Part shown: one piece after another, positions 54,490 to 64,000 of the stretch
How positions within the stretch are numbered: position 1 is the first letter of the stretch
Layout: each line of letters opens with the position of its first letter
NCBI GenBank assembly: GCA_021186555.1
Contig: JAJKFL010000005.1
Location: 50,747,635-50,811,634, forward strand
Source: Reticulitermes speratus
Taxonomy: Eukaryota > Arthropoda > Insecta > Blattodea > Rhinotermitidae
Length of the DNA stretch: 64,000 bases
Direction of reading: 5' to 3'
Program-made: the position numbers and the translations under genes
Notes under the pieces: model-generated
The model's input: the letters and a program-made list of their open reading frames with translations, nothing else
Database searches by the model: none
What the model was told of the DNA's origin: nothing

Positions 54490-56799
54490 TTTTAAATTTA
54501 ATAGATATCTGATGTCTGTTTATGAGGTTGACAGTGTATTTGTTAAAGGCTGACATGGGTACAAAATGTCAGAATCTTTGCACTAACAATAATCTTTGCA
54601 CTGAACATTGTTAGTTTCACCTCAAACTGAAATTTTAGTGTGCATTAATGCTGTAATTCTCTTATGGTAATCAGTGGGGTGATGTCTTTGCCGATAATCC
54701 GTTTCCATATAGGTGATGCATTAGAAGTCTTTATTACACAAACAGATGTGTTGTATGGCATTCATAGAAATTATTATTGTTCCAACTTCCAGTATCAGCT
54801 TTAAATTATCTGTTACTTGAACAGAACATGCAACCCTAACCTTATGCATTATTTAAATCTCAGGTTAGTATTCTCAGACTAAAGCAATGGTTGTTTGATC
54901 AATGTGTCCACTTCAGATGATGGTAGCCTTTATAGTTCAATTTTCTCTTGACCATCTCACTACTAAGTGTAGTGCTATGGGCCATTTAAGAATTGCCAGA
55001 ATGTAAAATGAAAACTGAATAAAGTTTCTGTGACATCTCTTGCCCAAGATGATAATAAAATGTTGAATGTACGTGTTCTACATTGTTATTCCATGCTTCA
55101 AAGCTGGCTGAAACAAAAATGAAGCAGAATGTAGTGTATGCATATCTTTCACTTCAGTGGCAGACAAGAGAAAATTATGATTTGGAAGCACATGGCAACG
55201 GTACCAAGCACAAAAAACAAATCCAGGTGAGTGAATTCTTTATTAAACAAAATTTGAATCAGAGTAACAGGTTGCAGTAACTTAAAGAGCACTGTCATTT
55301 CACTATGTAGCACACCACTTAACCGTACAGCTTTGTGGATTGCATTTCGAAATTAAAGTTACATATTCTGATTCAGGAGCAGCAAAATGGGTTTCCTGTG
55401 CAAGATAAAATCAAAACCATTGTAAATTATGCACCTGCTTCACATTCTGTTGTTGTGGTAATTCAGGATTTGAATGAAGTAACCTGTTTAAGTGTTCCTA
55501 AGTGCAGCTGCTGTAGTGTCCTTCCCCCCCACCTCCTCTTTCTGTTTCCTGTCACTCATCAAATCTGGTCACCCTGCTTCAGCAGTATAGATGTCGCACT
55601 TTGATTTGTTATACGTAAAGATATCCAGTCATTGATCCTTCCTGCTAAAGCATAGCACATTTTCAGGTTGCTGATTAAGGAGACAGTAGAGGTCTATGTG
55701 GGCATAAATTTTATAATTCTGCTCGGCCTACTCCATGAACCATTTGGCCCAACCCATTCCGAGCCATATACACCGTGAAATGTTACCCAATCCAACCAAA
55801 GACCACTTTCTCTTATTCTAAGGAAGTTACGTAAGTGAGATTTGTTTCCAGAGACCAACTGAACCCAATTTCCTGAGCTCATGCTTAAAGAAAACGTTAT
55901 TTCGATAAATTCTTGACCCACCATTATATACCGGTAAGTGTGGTGAAATTCAGCGCGGTTCATAAATGTATCTTTGCTGTATTCTATTTTTGTCGACACA
56001 ACTCCTTTATACTGTTTTGATCAGAGTTACACATATTAGAATTTGCCCATATAGTCCACACCAAAATTTGCAACAAAAAGATTCTTTGATGTTTACTAGC
56101 CACTCATGAAAAACTGCAGTGTTGTTGCCAAACACAATTTCTTAAAATCTTTGTTATCAGCTGTAGTTATCAGCACTGTTGGCACTTTGTTGGGGTGGAC
56201 GCAGCATAGCACAGTATGTACTGAGAAACACAAGTCTCAGAAACTCTGGGTCCTTCTTGGACAAGAGAAAAATATCTTCCTTTGTCTGAGAATAGAACCC
56301 CAGTTCCTCAATTCTCAAGCCTTGTCACTTTACCAACTACACTATCCTGGCTCAAATGACTATAAAAACCATATTTTTCAAATGACGATAAAAGTAATTG
56401 GTTATGTACTGTAAACTTGCCCAGGATTTGGTGGGGTACTTTTGCACAATCTAAACAATGAGAAAGAAAATTACAGGATACTGTGTAGTTTCAGATGTAT
56501 TAGTTAGTGTGATTATGTGAAGGAGGATGATATCAACAGAACGTGTAGCAAACATGGAGATACTAGAAAATACTGCATAAAATCTTCATTTCAAAAACCC
56601 CCAGTTGCCCATGTATGACCCATGTCCATTATAAAACGTAACTGCTAAAACATTAGATTCTTAAAGTTCATTACTGTAGGTTGCCCTAAAGAACTTAAAT
56701 ACGAATGAAGCGAATAGGGGGCAAATTCGTGTTTTAAGACGGTTATGCTGAAAAAAAGTTTAAATATTCGAAATACTGGATAGAACTGTTAGATCCATG
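54490..56799. other. Intergenic, mostly unidentified
   Basis: A 101-codon minus-strand open frame (55694-55999) contains GLWLDWVTFHGVYGSEW and matches no family I know. An S1-like SINE is at 56190-56375. Confidence 0.4.
56190..56375 (-). repeat. S1-related SINE, diverged
   Basis: Minus strand: GCCAGGATAGTGTAGTTGGT (A-box-like) and ACTGGGGTTCTATTCTC (B-box-like). The tail is not preserved. Confidence 0.65.
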
Positions 56800-56845
56800 C
56801 TCGATAGTTTGCAGCAGTCGAATTATTCGATAGTATTCTATCGAG
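56800..56845. promoter_or_regulatory. CGATA palindrome cluster upstream of BUD23
   Basis: CTCGATAG at 56800-56807, and TCGATAG-TATT-CTATCGA at 56827-56844 with perfect 7-bp arms. In flies, CGATA-type and TATCGATA sites bind BEAF-32 and DREF at housekeeping promoters (established); use here is inference. They lie 255-300 bases before the BUD23 ATG. Confidence 0.45.
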
Positions 56846-57099
56846 TGTGGCTATGGCTTTTATCCATGGATCAGAGGCATTTATCTGTGTCTGCATGAAT
56901 AAGAGGCGAGTCAATGCACAGATTATCTAGTGAGTCCATGTGTGATGTGTGAGACGAAATGAGGTTAGGTGCAAATGAAGCTACGTGGATAAGAAATTGT
57001 TCGTTTGTATAGTACTGGATGGTGATTATAATTGTAGAGTATAGAAGTTTTTCCTTCCGTGACTGTAGTACAAAGGCGCAGTAGTGTTAATTACTAATC

Positions 57100-57135
57100 A
57101 TGTCTAGACCAGAACATCAAGCCCCACCAGAAGTG
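57100..57135 (+). CDS. BUD23: BUD23 exon 1
   Basis: [12 protein letters not shown]; donor GTG|GTTAGT, phase 0. Confidence 0.93.
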
Positions 57136-60100
57136 GTTAGTACCTTCAAAATAATATTGTAAATTTTGTAGGTTTCTTGTAAGTTTAAGTCTGATGATCA
57201 CATGTATTTTTAAATAGTTTATTAAGCGTTATTCTATACAACTTATTATTAAGTGCTCTTTTATATTGTCATTGCAGTTTTACAATGAAAATGAGGCAAG
57301 AAAATACACCCAGAAGTAAGTACAGTTCCTTATCATATACGCTTCCTGTCATATGTGCATCTGTATTTGAGCTATGATTCATGTGTGTTTTTTCTCTGTC
57401 CGTTACCAGTTCTCGGATGATAGATATCCAGGTTCAGATGTCAGAGCGGGCTATTGAATTACTCGCTTTACCAGATGATGAACCTCATTTTCTCTTAGAT
57501 CTGGGATGTGGCTCTGGACTCAGCGGAAGTGTATTAGAAGACTGGGGACACACGTGGACGGGGATTGATATATCGTCTGCGATGCTCGGTATGTTGTTAC
57601 AGATTATATTATTGTCACATAGTGGGTCCTGTAAAATATGCATTTGAAGTTGAAGACATATTACAGAATTTAATTAGTAAAATGCTGGATATTAATTACA
57701 TGAATTATAAATTAATCCAATCTGTTTCCAAGTTACAACTGTAGGAACCGACCTCACAAGCAGGAAGTTTACTGATAGGAGCATCTGAGAGTTTTTCCCT
57801 TCAGTGTTGTGTCTCAAATATTGACTGCATACCATGGAGTTATTCCACGTGGTTAAAGTAACTGTAGCATGATATTGACTGCTCACCTCTTGTTGTCACA
57901 GAATTTTAAATTGCAGGGAGTGTTTTGAAAATCTTGCAATGTTTCTTAAGTACAAGTGCAGCTTTGCCTTTATTGTCATATGTATTTATATGCCATCAAC
58001 ATAGGTATGATTCACTGTAATTGTTTTGAAACATAATATGTTGACATTGTATTAAATTCATGCGTAAGACAAATGTATATAAGCTTGTAACTGGAAACAT
58101 TATGTTATTGATAATGGAAACTGAAGGTTTTATAGAAACAAGATGATGAATTCCATTCCAGATGTTGCCCTAGAACGGGAAGTAGAGGGTGATTTGCTGC
58201 TGGGAGACCTTGGCCAGGGTTTGCCTTTTCGAGCTGGCACCTTTGATGGTGCCGTGAGCATTAGTGCCCTCCAGTGGCTGTGTAATGCAGACAAAACTTG
58301 TCATCATCCTGCCAAACGACTGTACAAATTTTTCAGTTCTCTCTATGCTTGCCTGGTAATTTTGAGTATATACATACTTTTTATTCTTGTGAATATTGTA
58401 AACTACTACAGAGTTAGTTCATTGCATGATAACATTATTATAACCTTAACGTTACTGGTATAGTGAATGTAACGCTTTGCTGTGAATAAACAGTAGACTA
58501 CCCACCTTTTGAAGAGTACTGCCTTCTGGCATGTAACACAATGCATTCTGTTACAAAGTTACTGATCTTCAAAAGGAGCACATGTTAATTTGTACCTGAG
58601 TACATGGCTTTACATCCCAGAAGGTAATTTTCTTCATCGCATCTACCATAAGAACCTAAAACTCACATACCTCCATTTTCTTGGAACTTTTATTACAAAG
58701 AGTTGATGATCTTCATAATCTGCAATGTTTGTTAGATATATATGTAATAATTACAAAATAAGGCAAGTTACACTTATAATTTAATATTAAATTATAATTT
58801 ATAATTTCAGGTGTCTGTTTTTTTAAAAAAGAATACTTACTAATTTTGTTTTGCTCAGCTGTGTGTAACAGGCTTAAAACAAACTATATTTTATGCAGTC
58901 TGTGCCAGTAAAGGGCTGATTTTGTCGTCCAGAGGACTTAAGGCTTCCTGCAGCTACACAGCTAAATAGCTAAAGTTTCTGTATATTTTCAGGACCACAG
59001 CATACAATAATTTCAGACCGGCCGTTATTTTATAGAAACATTATACTCGAATCCATTAAATGATGTGCTGTGTTGTTTTAAAAGTGCACTATTATGTGAT
59101 TTAAATATCCAAAGCAGAGGTTTTGAAGATCGTGGGACATACATAATTTATGTTATGTGTTATCACATGTCTGTCACATTTATTTTTGACATTGTAATAG
59201 CTTTCTTTTAATTATTATTATATATTATATATATATATATATAATGTAATTTATGACCTTGGCTAGGATGTCGCTATTTTAGCACATTTTTAAAAAATTA
59301 GTAATGTACTTTATGACTCCATAAACAAGAGCTCATAAGTTTTCAAAATTGCTTCGGCGTTCTGTCTCGGCTTTACCAAGGCAAGGGTTAAAATATGTTT
59401 TCTCATTTCAAGTGTCACCACAGGCAGTATTGCAGGAAACATGTTGTTTGTGAAGTATGGGTTCATTGGACCAGACTTATTCATGTCGTCTAATGTCCAG
59501 TCTCCTGCACATCACACTAGGCATTTAATTTTTGCTCCAAACGGTTAGTGTTTCATACTTAAGACCAAGGGTGATCGAATACATCATGTGACATGAAGTG
59601 AATACATTTCTTCCCAGAGTCGCACAGCAAGAGCCGTTTTCCAGTTCTATCCGGAGAACAGTGATCAGATGGAACTCGTGACCTCACAGGCAATGAGAGC
59701 AGGGTTCTTTGGAGGTGTTGTTGTGGACTATCCAAACAGCACAAAGGCAAAAAAAGTTTTCTTAGTTCTTATGTGTGGTGGAGCAGCAGCGCTTCCACAA
59801 GCACTGGGAGAAGCTGAAGAGAAGGAAGGAGTTTCATACAGTAGCAAGAGGTGAAGTTTCTGTATGTATTACAGCAAGGCCCCTTTGTTGCAGGATCCCA
59901 TGAATCCAGAAATGTTTTTTTTAATTCATCCCATCTTTCTATAGCTGTTAATATTTCATGATATTTTTATAACAATCTTTAAACACGCTCTGAACTCCAT
60001 TTCTGTCTTTGCTTTGAGATACTGATGTTTCTTCTTCATCCTGGTCTGTAATTTGTTACAAAATATTTTTGTGTGTTGTAATATTACGTATCACAAGTGT

Positions 60101-61044
60101 ACAGATGTGACTTCTCAGAAAGAACATGCATTCATCAAATGTTCTTCATAAATTGTAACAATGTCTTTTATATGTTTTTACTAAAATGGTCTGATGATGT
60201 CCCATGAGTCACCAAAACATAAAACTGTTGCAATAGTTTTCTGTTAATAACGGTTGATGCAGACAGATGAAGAGAATTAAAGAAAGTTACGTCCTTATTT
60301 CTGTAACTGTTTTGATTGCTAGCCACTCAGAAAAGTTATATTGATTTTTAAAAACCTTACGATTTAATGAATGAATTCGATAATTATGTGTAATTTTGTC
60401 TGCCCACTTATGTTAAAGTCTTGAAATAACAGATGTAGGAAACTGAAGGATGCGAAGTACAAGTTTGTGCTTTCTGCATTGACAGACATAGCTTACTGAC
60501 TTCCTTGCACACGGGGCCATCATACAGGGTGTGCTTGTGCTAGTTTGTATCTCTGTAATATTCAGAATCATGTAACTCACTCTGTAGGAAAAATTGAGAA
60601 TTTTTGGTTGTAAAATGTTGTGATACATATAGTAACTGTTGAACATTAAAGGGTTAATTGATGTGCTAAATTTTAAAAATTGTACCATTCTAATCTGTAA
60701 GCGCTGTTCAACACACAAGTATATCTGTAATAGTTTGGTGCTTCCATTAAATGTAGTTTTATATGGCAGATGTTGGTTACCATTGCTCATGATCAGAATG
60801 GTCATCATTACTTATTCAACTGAATGATAAGTCAATATAGTTTTATAATTTAAGCAATGAAATATAATGAGACAAAGTGTATCCTCCATGTTCTTTCAGA
60901 GAGCAGTTGAAAAAGATGCGGGGAAAACCACTGAAGAAGAGCAGGGAATGGATTTTAGAAAAGAAAGAGCGTCGTCGTAGGCAAGGCAAGCCAACCAGAC
61001 ATGACACAAAATATTCTGGTCGCAAGAGAAGCGGTCGATTCTGA
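57100..61044 (+). CDS. BUD23: 18S rRNA (guanine-N7)-methyltransferase BUD23 (WBSCR22), complete
   Basis: Six exons, 57100-57135, 57278-57315, 57410-57588, 58162-58355, 59618-59850 and 60900-61044, give a 274-aa protein (human 281). The enzyme methylates N7 of a guanosine in the 18S rRNA of the small ribosomal subunit, using S-adenosylmethionine and the TRMT112 partner (family knowledge). Visible: N-terminal [23 protein letters not shown]-binding motif [11 protein letters not shown] (about 54-64), acidic motif [10 protein letters not shown] (76-85), [28 protein letters not shown] (117-129), and a basic C-terminal tail with [13 protein letters not shown] and KRSGRF suited to nucleolar localisation. 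All exon phases agree. Housekeeping gene; ATG chosen by match to the human start. Confidence 0.97.
57278..57315 (+). CDS. BUD23: BUD23 exon 2
   Basis: [12 protein letters not shown] plus two bases of Asn; acceptor TTGCAG, donor GTAAGT. Confidence 0.95.
57410..57588 (+). CDS. BUD23: BUD23 exon 3, SAM-binding motif
   Basis: [18 protein letters not shown] through [11 protein letters not shown] to SSAML; acceptor TACCAG, donor G|GTATGT. Confidence 0.97.
58162..58355 (+). CDS. BUD23: BUD23 exon 4
   Basis: [31 protein letters not shown], to SSLYACL; acceptor TTCCAG, donor CTG|GTAATT. Confidence 0.97.
58356..59617. other. BUD23 intron 4
   Basis: Contains a TA microsatellite at about 59219-59243; no other feature. 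Confidence 0.5.
59618..59850 (+). CDS. BUD23: BUD23 exon 5
   Basis: [35 protein letters not shown], to SSK; acceptor TCCCAG, donor AG|GTGAAG. Confidence 0.97.
59851..60899. other. BUD23 intron 5
   Basis: A CTGATGA box at 60191-60197 followed by AAAACAT looks like a badly decayed hammerhead; otherwise unremarkable. Confidence 0.4.
60900..61044 (+). CDS. BUD23: BUD23 exon 6
   Basis: [20 protein letters not shown], basic tail, GRKRSGRF and TGA 61042-61044; acceptor TTTCAG. Confidence 0.97.
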
Positions 61045-61075
61045 TTCTAACTGTATAAGGAATTTGTAATTTATT

Positions 61076-61081
61076 ATTAAA
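61076..61081 (+). promoter_or_regulatory. Poly(A) signal ATTAAA (BUD23)
   Basis: Common variant hexamer 32 bases after the stop codon. Confidence 0.6.
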
Positions 61082-62500
61082 GTGATATTTTTATTTTGGA
61101 AATTTACATTTCAGTTTTCTAATATTGCACATATGACAGTATTATAAGTGTGTTAGTTCCTGTCCACCATGTCCATGAATCAGTGTACTGTTTGTGTTTA
61201 AAATAATGCAGATTGCTGTTTTTGGCATGTGATGCCATGTGATATACATATGTACAGACACTCCTGCTGCCTCCGTCACCAGTGCCTCTACCAGACTGCA
61301 CAGCATCACATCCCAGAAGGGCAACCTTTATAGTTACCACGTCAGAGCATCAGATTTAACACACTTATTTAATGGAGGAGGAACAAATAATGTGTTAGGA
61401 GTCGGTTTTCAAAAATAATTGATTTAAAATTGAAATATGAAAAGTATAATTTCACCTGCCTGAAATTTAATTTCAAGTTGTTCTCATACAGTATACATGC
61501 TGCTGTGTGTTGGAGCTGAGAAAGTGTACAAATACACCAGCGCCTTGTCCTATGCCTTTTTGTTTTAATGCACCTTACCAATCCGTACCACTTCTTAATG
61601 TATGCCCTCTAATTTTCGATTTTCTGTTTGTGTGCGTATGTACCTTTTTTCTTCTTCTTCTTCCAGGAACACAAGTAGGGTATAAAACAAGACTTTGGTA
61701 TAAAGACTGAGCATGTCATCTGTGTACAGGAATTGAGTTTAAAGGTTTAGATGTTTCTGCTGTCTTTGAGTGGTGAACTTATATAGTATTGTCTTTGAGG
61801 ATCCAGGTCATTTGGTGTGTTAGGCTGAGTATTTTATCCATAGCAACGTGTTTGATGCTCAAGGTGTCTGTTTCTGCAGAGGATGCAGGATTCGCACTGT
61901 CTGATAGATACTTATCATTGATGGTGATTGTCTTTCTGTAATGGGATATTTTGAGTGATAATTAAGACTGTGTGAACAGAGCAGATAATAAGCTGTTACA
62001 ATTTGGATCTGTGATGAACATGCTTCTATCAGTAAGCATACAAAATTATGTGTTGTGTGTGTCATATAAAAAAAAGAGATTCCCGTTTGTAATTCAGGAA
62101 GCTTTGCCAAGGTTTTTAGCGTCAAAATGGAAAGGCTGTAGATGATAGAATTTAAAGATTTACATTTGTAGTTTAGAAAGTTTTGTTGCAGTTTTAATTT
62201 CTGTTGTATTTAGGAAGAGGGAGGAGAAATGACAAATAAAAGGAACACGAGAGAATTCTCAGGAGAACTGATTCGACCATATAAGTTATATAAATTTAAC
62301 AGTTTTAACAGAGACATGTGCTGGGTACAGAATGGATATAGGAAGGAGAAGGAATGATAATACGAACAAATAAAAGCGACTGAAAAAACAATACGGTAGA
62401 AGCGTGATGCCATAAGAATACAGTTTCTTTAACGTCCGGACGGATATACCAACACCGACACTGTCGTCGGCCATCACACTCGTTACAACGTGTAAACAAC
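61082..62500. other. BUD23-CDC45 intergenic region
   Basis: Holds a TGATGCCATGTGATATACAT palindromic-repeat fragment near 61227. No gene recognised. Confidence 0.5.
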
Positions 62501-62527
62501 CTGTCCGTCCTACCCCAAAGGCAAATC

Positions 62528-62538
62528 TGCGCATGCGC
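62528..62538. promoter_or_regulatory. NRF-1-type palindromic site
   Basis: TGCGCATGCGC, the consensus NRF-1 (insect ewg) site, in a locally CpG-richer block about 470 bases before the CDC45 ATG. Likely promoter element; function inferred. Confidence 0.6.
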
Positions 62539-62936
62539 GATATTGTCACTGGTTGCCAGGATCTAATTCGCAGAACAAATGTAGAGGCTTTCCCTTGCAG
62601 TTTTCGACGGGAATTTTACAGTACAATAATAACTTGTATCGTATCACGACTAATTTGCTTTTAAGTTCACGTTGATTACTTTATTAGAATTGAAGGTGTA
62701 CCACGCGTTAGTGTTTTGTCACCTAGAATCGTGTTCGAAACTTACCAGAAGCGAATGGTGTATCTGGTAGGAATAGGAAGTATTGCAGTTATTGAAGATT
62801 GCAGTCTACTGGTATTTACCGCCGACACTTTGTAATTAGTACGAATGTTTCATTCCAATTACTGTCAATAACGGTGTGGAAACCGGAAAACACGTATTTT
62901 AATTCTCCGACTAATGTTGGCTTGCCTGTCAACCTT

Positions 62937-62963
62937 GCAATATGGCGGATTGTGGGCGCCAAT
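62937..62963. promoter_or_regulatory. YY1/Pho-like and E2F-like sites upstream of CDC45
   Basis: CAATATGGCGGATT (YY1/Pho-like core ATGGCGG) is followed by GGGCGCCAAT, the complement of ATTGGCGCCC (E2F core TTGGCGC), 42-65 bases before the start codon. CDC45 is an E2F target in animals (established); use here is inferred. Confidence 0.5.
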
Positions 62964-63004
62964 GGTGTTAAAGATATGAAATTTTAAAGTTTATGTGACG
63001 AATT

Positions 63005-63055
63005 ATGTACATAGAGGATTTAAAAAAAGACTTTTATAACGTGTTGATTGGAAAG
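63005..63055 (+). CDS. CDC45: CDC45 exon 1
   Basis: MYIEDLKKDFYNVLIGK, aligned with MFVSDFRKEFYEVV of human CDC45; donor AAG|GTATGG, phase 0. Confidence 0.93.
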
Positions 63056-64000
63056 GTATGGCATTCTACTTTTCATACTCGTTAATAAATTAAAGTTTGA
63101 ATTTTACTGACTATTTCGTTTATGGTGTATTGTACAGATCAAAGGTTTCTCCTTGACCGGTGATCTGTTGGTATATTAAGTACAAATTTTGAAAAAGTTT
63201 GATATTAGGCAGGCAGTTAGAAGTACATTTGGCCAAATTGCGCCAATAAAGTATAACATGGAAAAGGTGATTTCTAAGTGTCCCTGTAGAGCTTTAAATA
63301 ATTATATCCATTTGTATGACTGGCATTTAAGTGTAAATTACTGTGACTTCTTCTTTACAGAGGATACTTTTACTAGTGAACTATGACATTGATGCAATAT
63401 GCACCTGCAAAATCCTTCAGTGCCTTTTCCGGTATGACAGTATTATGTATACATTGGTTCCCGTGCAAGGCATAACCGATCTTCAGAAAGCCTACGAAGA
63501 AAATTCAGAAGAGGTAATAATCCAGTCACTGCCTCCATCTTATTTTATTTTTTTTATGTGTAGGACGTCAGCACATCACTGATTATAATTATGTTTGACT
63601 ATTTCTGCTGTTGAACTGAATTGATCGTGGTATCAGCCATAGGCGTGCCTTGAGGGGGCAAGGGTGGCAAATTCCCCTCCAGTACTTTTTCTACCTAAGA
63701 ATAGTTTTTTCACTACAGAGTTGAAGAGGGGCAAATGAAAAATTGGGGCAAGAGTGGGGGAAAAGGATGTATGTACATTAAGGACTGGTTCAAACCAAAC
63801 TTCCCCCTCTTTCTAACTTGACTCCTTCATAAATTAAAGTTCCTAATACCATTGTTTGATTTTGTCCCCCCCCCCCCCTCCTTCCCCCAGTGTTATTCGC
63901 CAAGTTATGCTTATGGTCTCAGCCAAGTTTTTTCAATGCCATAATTTTACTAAAGTATCACAGGCCTCTCCCTATAAGTGTGCAAGGCACCATTCACACC
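63005..64000 (+). CDS. CDC45: Cell division control protein 45, 5' part (cut by the window edge)
   Basis: Two exons encode the first 68 residues. CDC45 is the non-helicase subunit that joins MCM2-7 and GINS in the CMG replicative helicase at origins and forks (family knowledge). The protein has a RecJ/DHH-like fold; the second exon shows its first strand and motif region, LLLVNYDIDAICTCKILQCL, and YTLVPVQGITDLQKAYEE, matching the human DVDALCACKILQALF and YTLVPVSGWQEL. The remaining exons lie to the right of the window. The start is supported by homology and by an upstream promoter-like block. Confidence 0.95.
63361..63513 (+). CDS. CDC45: CDC45 exon 2
   Basis: 51 codons, phase 0 (acceptor TTTACAG, donor GAG|GTAATA). 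RILLLVNYDIDAICTCKILQ is unmistakable. Confidence 0.97.
63514..64000. other. CDC45 intron 2 (continues beyond the window)
   Basis: Contains a C-run near 63868 and a diverged dispersed repeat ('ggcgtgccttgagggggcaag'). No exon seen before the edge. Confidence 0.6.

Noticed and set aside
60191-60225. CTGATGA box followed by AAAACAT in BUD23 intron 5
   Set aside because: Stem II does not pair and the GAAA box is lost; at most a decayed hammerhead.

Overview
The window is insect nuclear DNA, AT-rich, with large introns and many transposon remnants. Its protein-coding exons match arthropod/animal orthologues, and its repeats (tRNA-derived SINEs, LINE fragments with microsatellite tails, mariner, pogo/Tigger and piggyBac remnants) resemble those I associate with cockroaches and termites. 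The lineage is an inference; the insect assignment is firm. No bacterial, plasmid or CRISPR feature was seen.

Three host genes lie on the + strand. (1) The 3' half of an unconventional myosin-XVIII gene (MYO18A; Drosophila Mhcl) covers 17993-51348: fifteen exons encode the end of the motor, one IQ motif, the WPWW-containing linker and the whole coiled-coil tail (854 residues, stop at 51346-51348). The motor exons must lie upstream of the window. Two unusually long exons inside this gene, 14978-17023 and 31967-33178, start after in-frame stops and end in phase-0 donors that join the tail exons in frame. They are best read as alternative first coding exons for motor-less myosin-18 isoforms. (2) BUD23 (18S rRNA guanine-N7 methyltransferase) is complete in six exons, 57100-61044, 274 aa. 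(3) CDC45 begins at 63005 and runs off the right edge; exons 1-2 are present. The intergenic gaps are about 5.8 kb and 2.0 kb. A CGATA palindrome cluster lies upstream of BUD23, and NRF-1-, YY1- and E2F-like sites lie upstream of CDC45.

Layout: 1-14977 is repeat-dominated (61-bp perfect inverted repeat, LINE, ribozyme element, SINEs, pogo-type MITE, deleted mariner, 22-, 67- and 35-bp tandem arrays). 14978-51348 is myosin-18 with intronic transposons. 51349-57099 holds the 3' UTR, a LINE 3' end and a pogo-type element. 57100-64000 holds BUD23 and CDC45.

The most striking non-gene signal is a family of small fold-back retroelements carrying hammerhead ribozyme motifs (eight good motifs plus decayed ones). 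Five insertions have visible 10-14 bp target-site duplications, and all end at the same point, just after a conserved MHGxxNVKF-type peptide that I recognise as the start of a Penelope-like element ORF. Two are nested, with a later SINE inserted in one arm, so the relative insertion order can be read. Every call is from reading alone; no database search was run.
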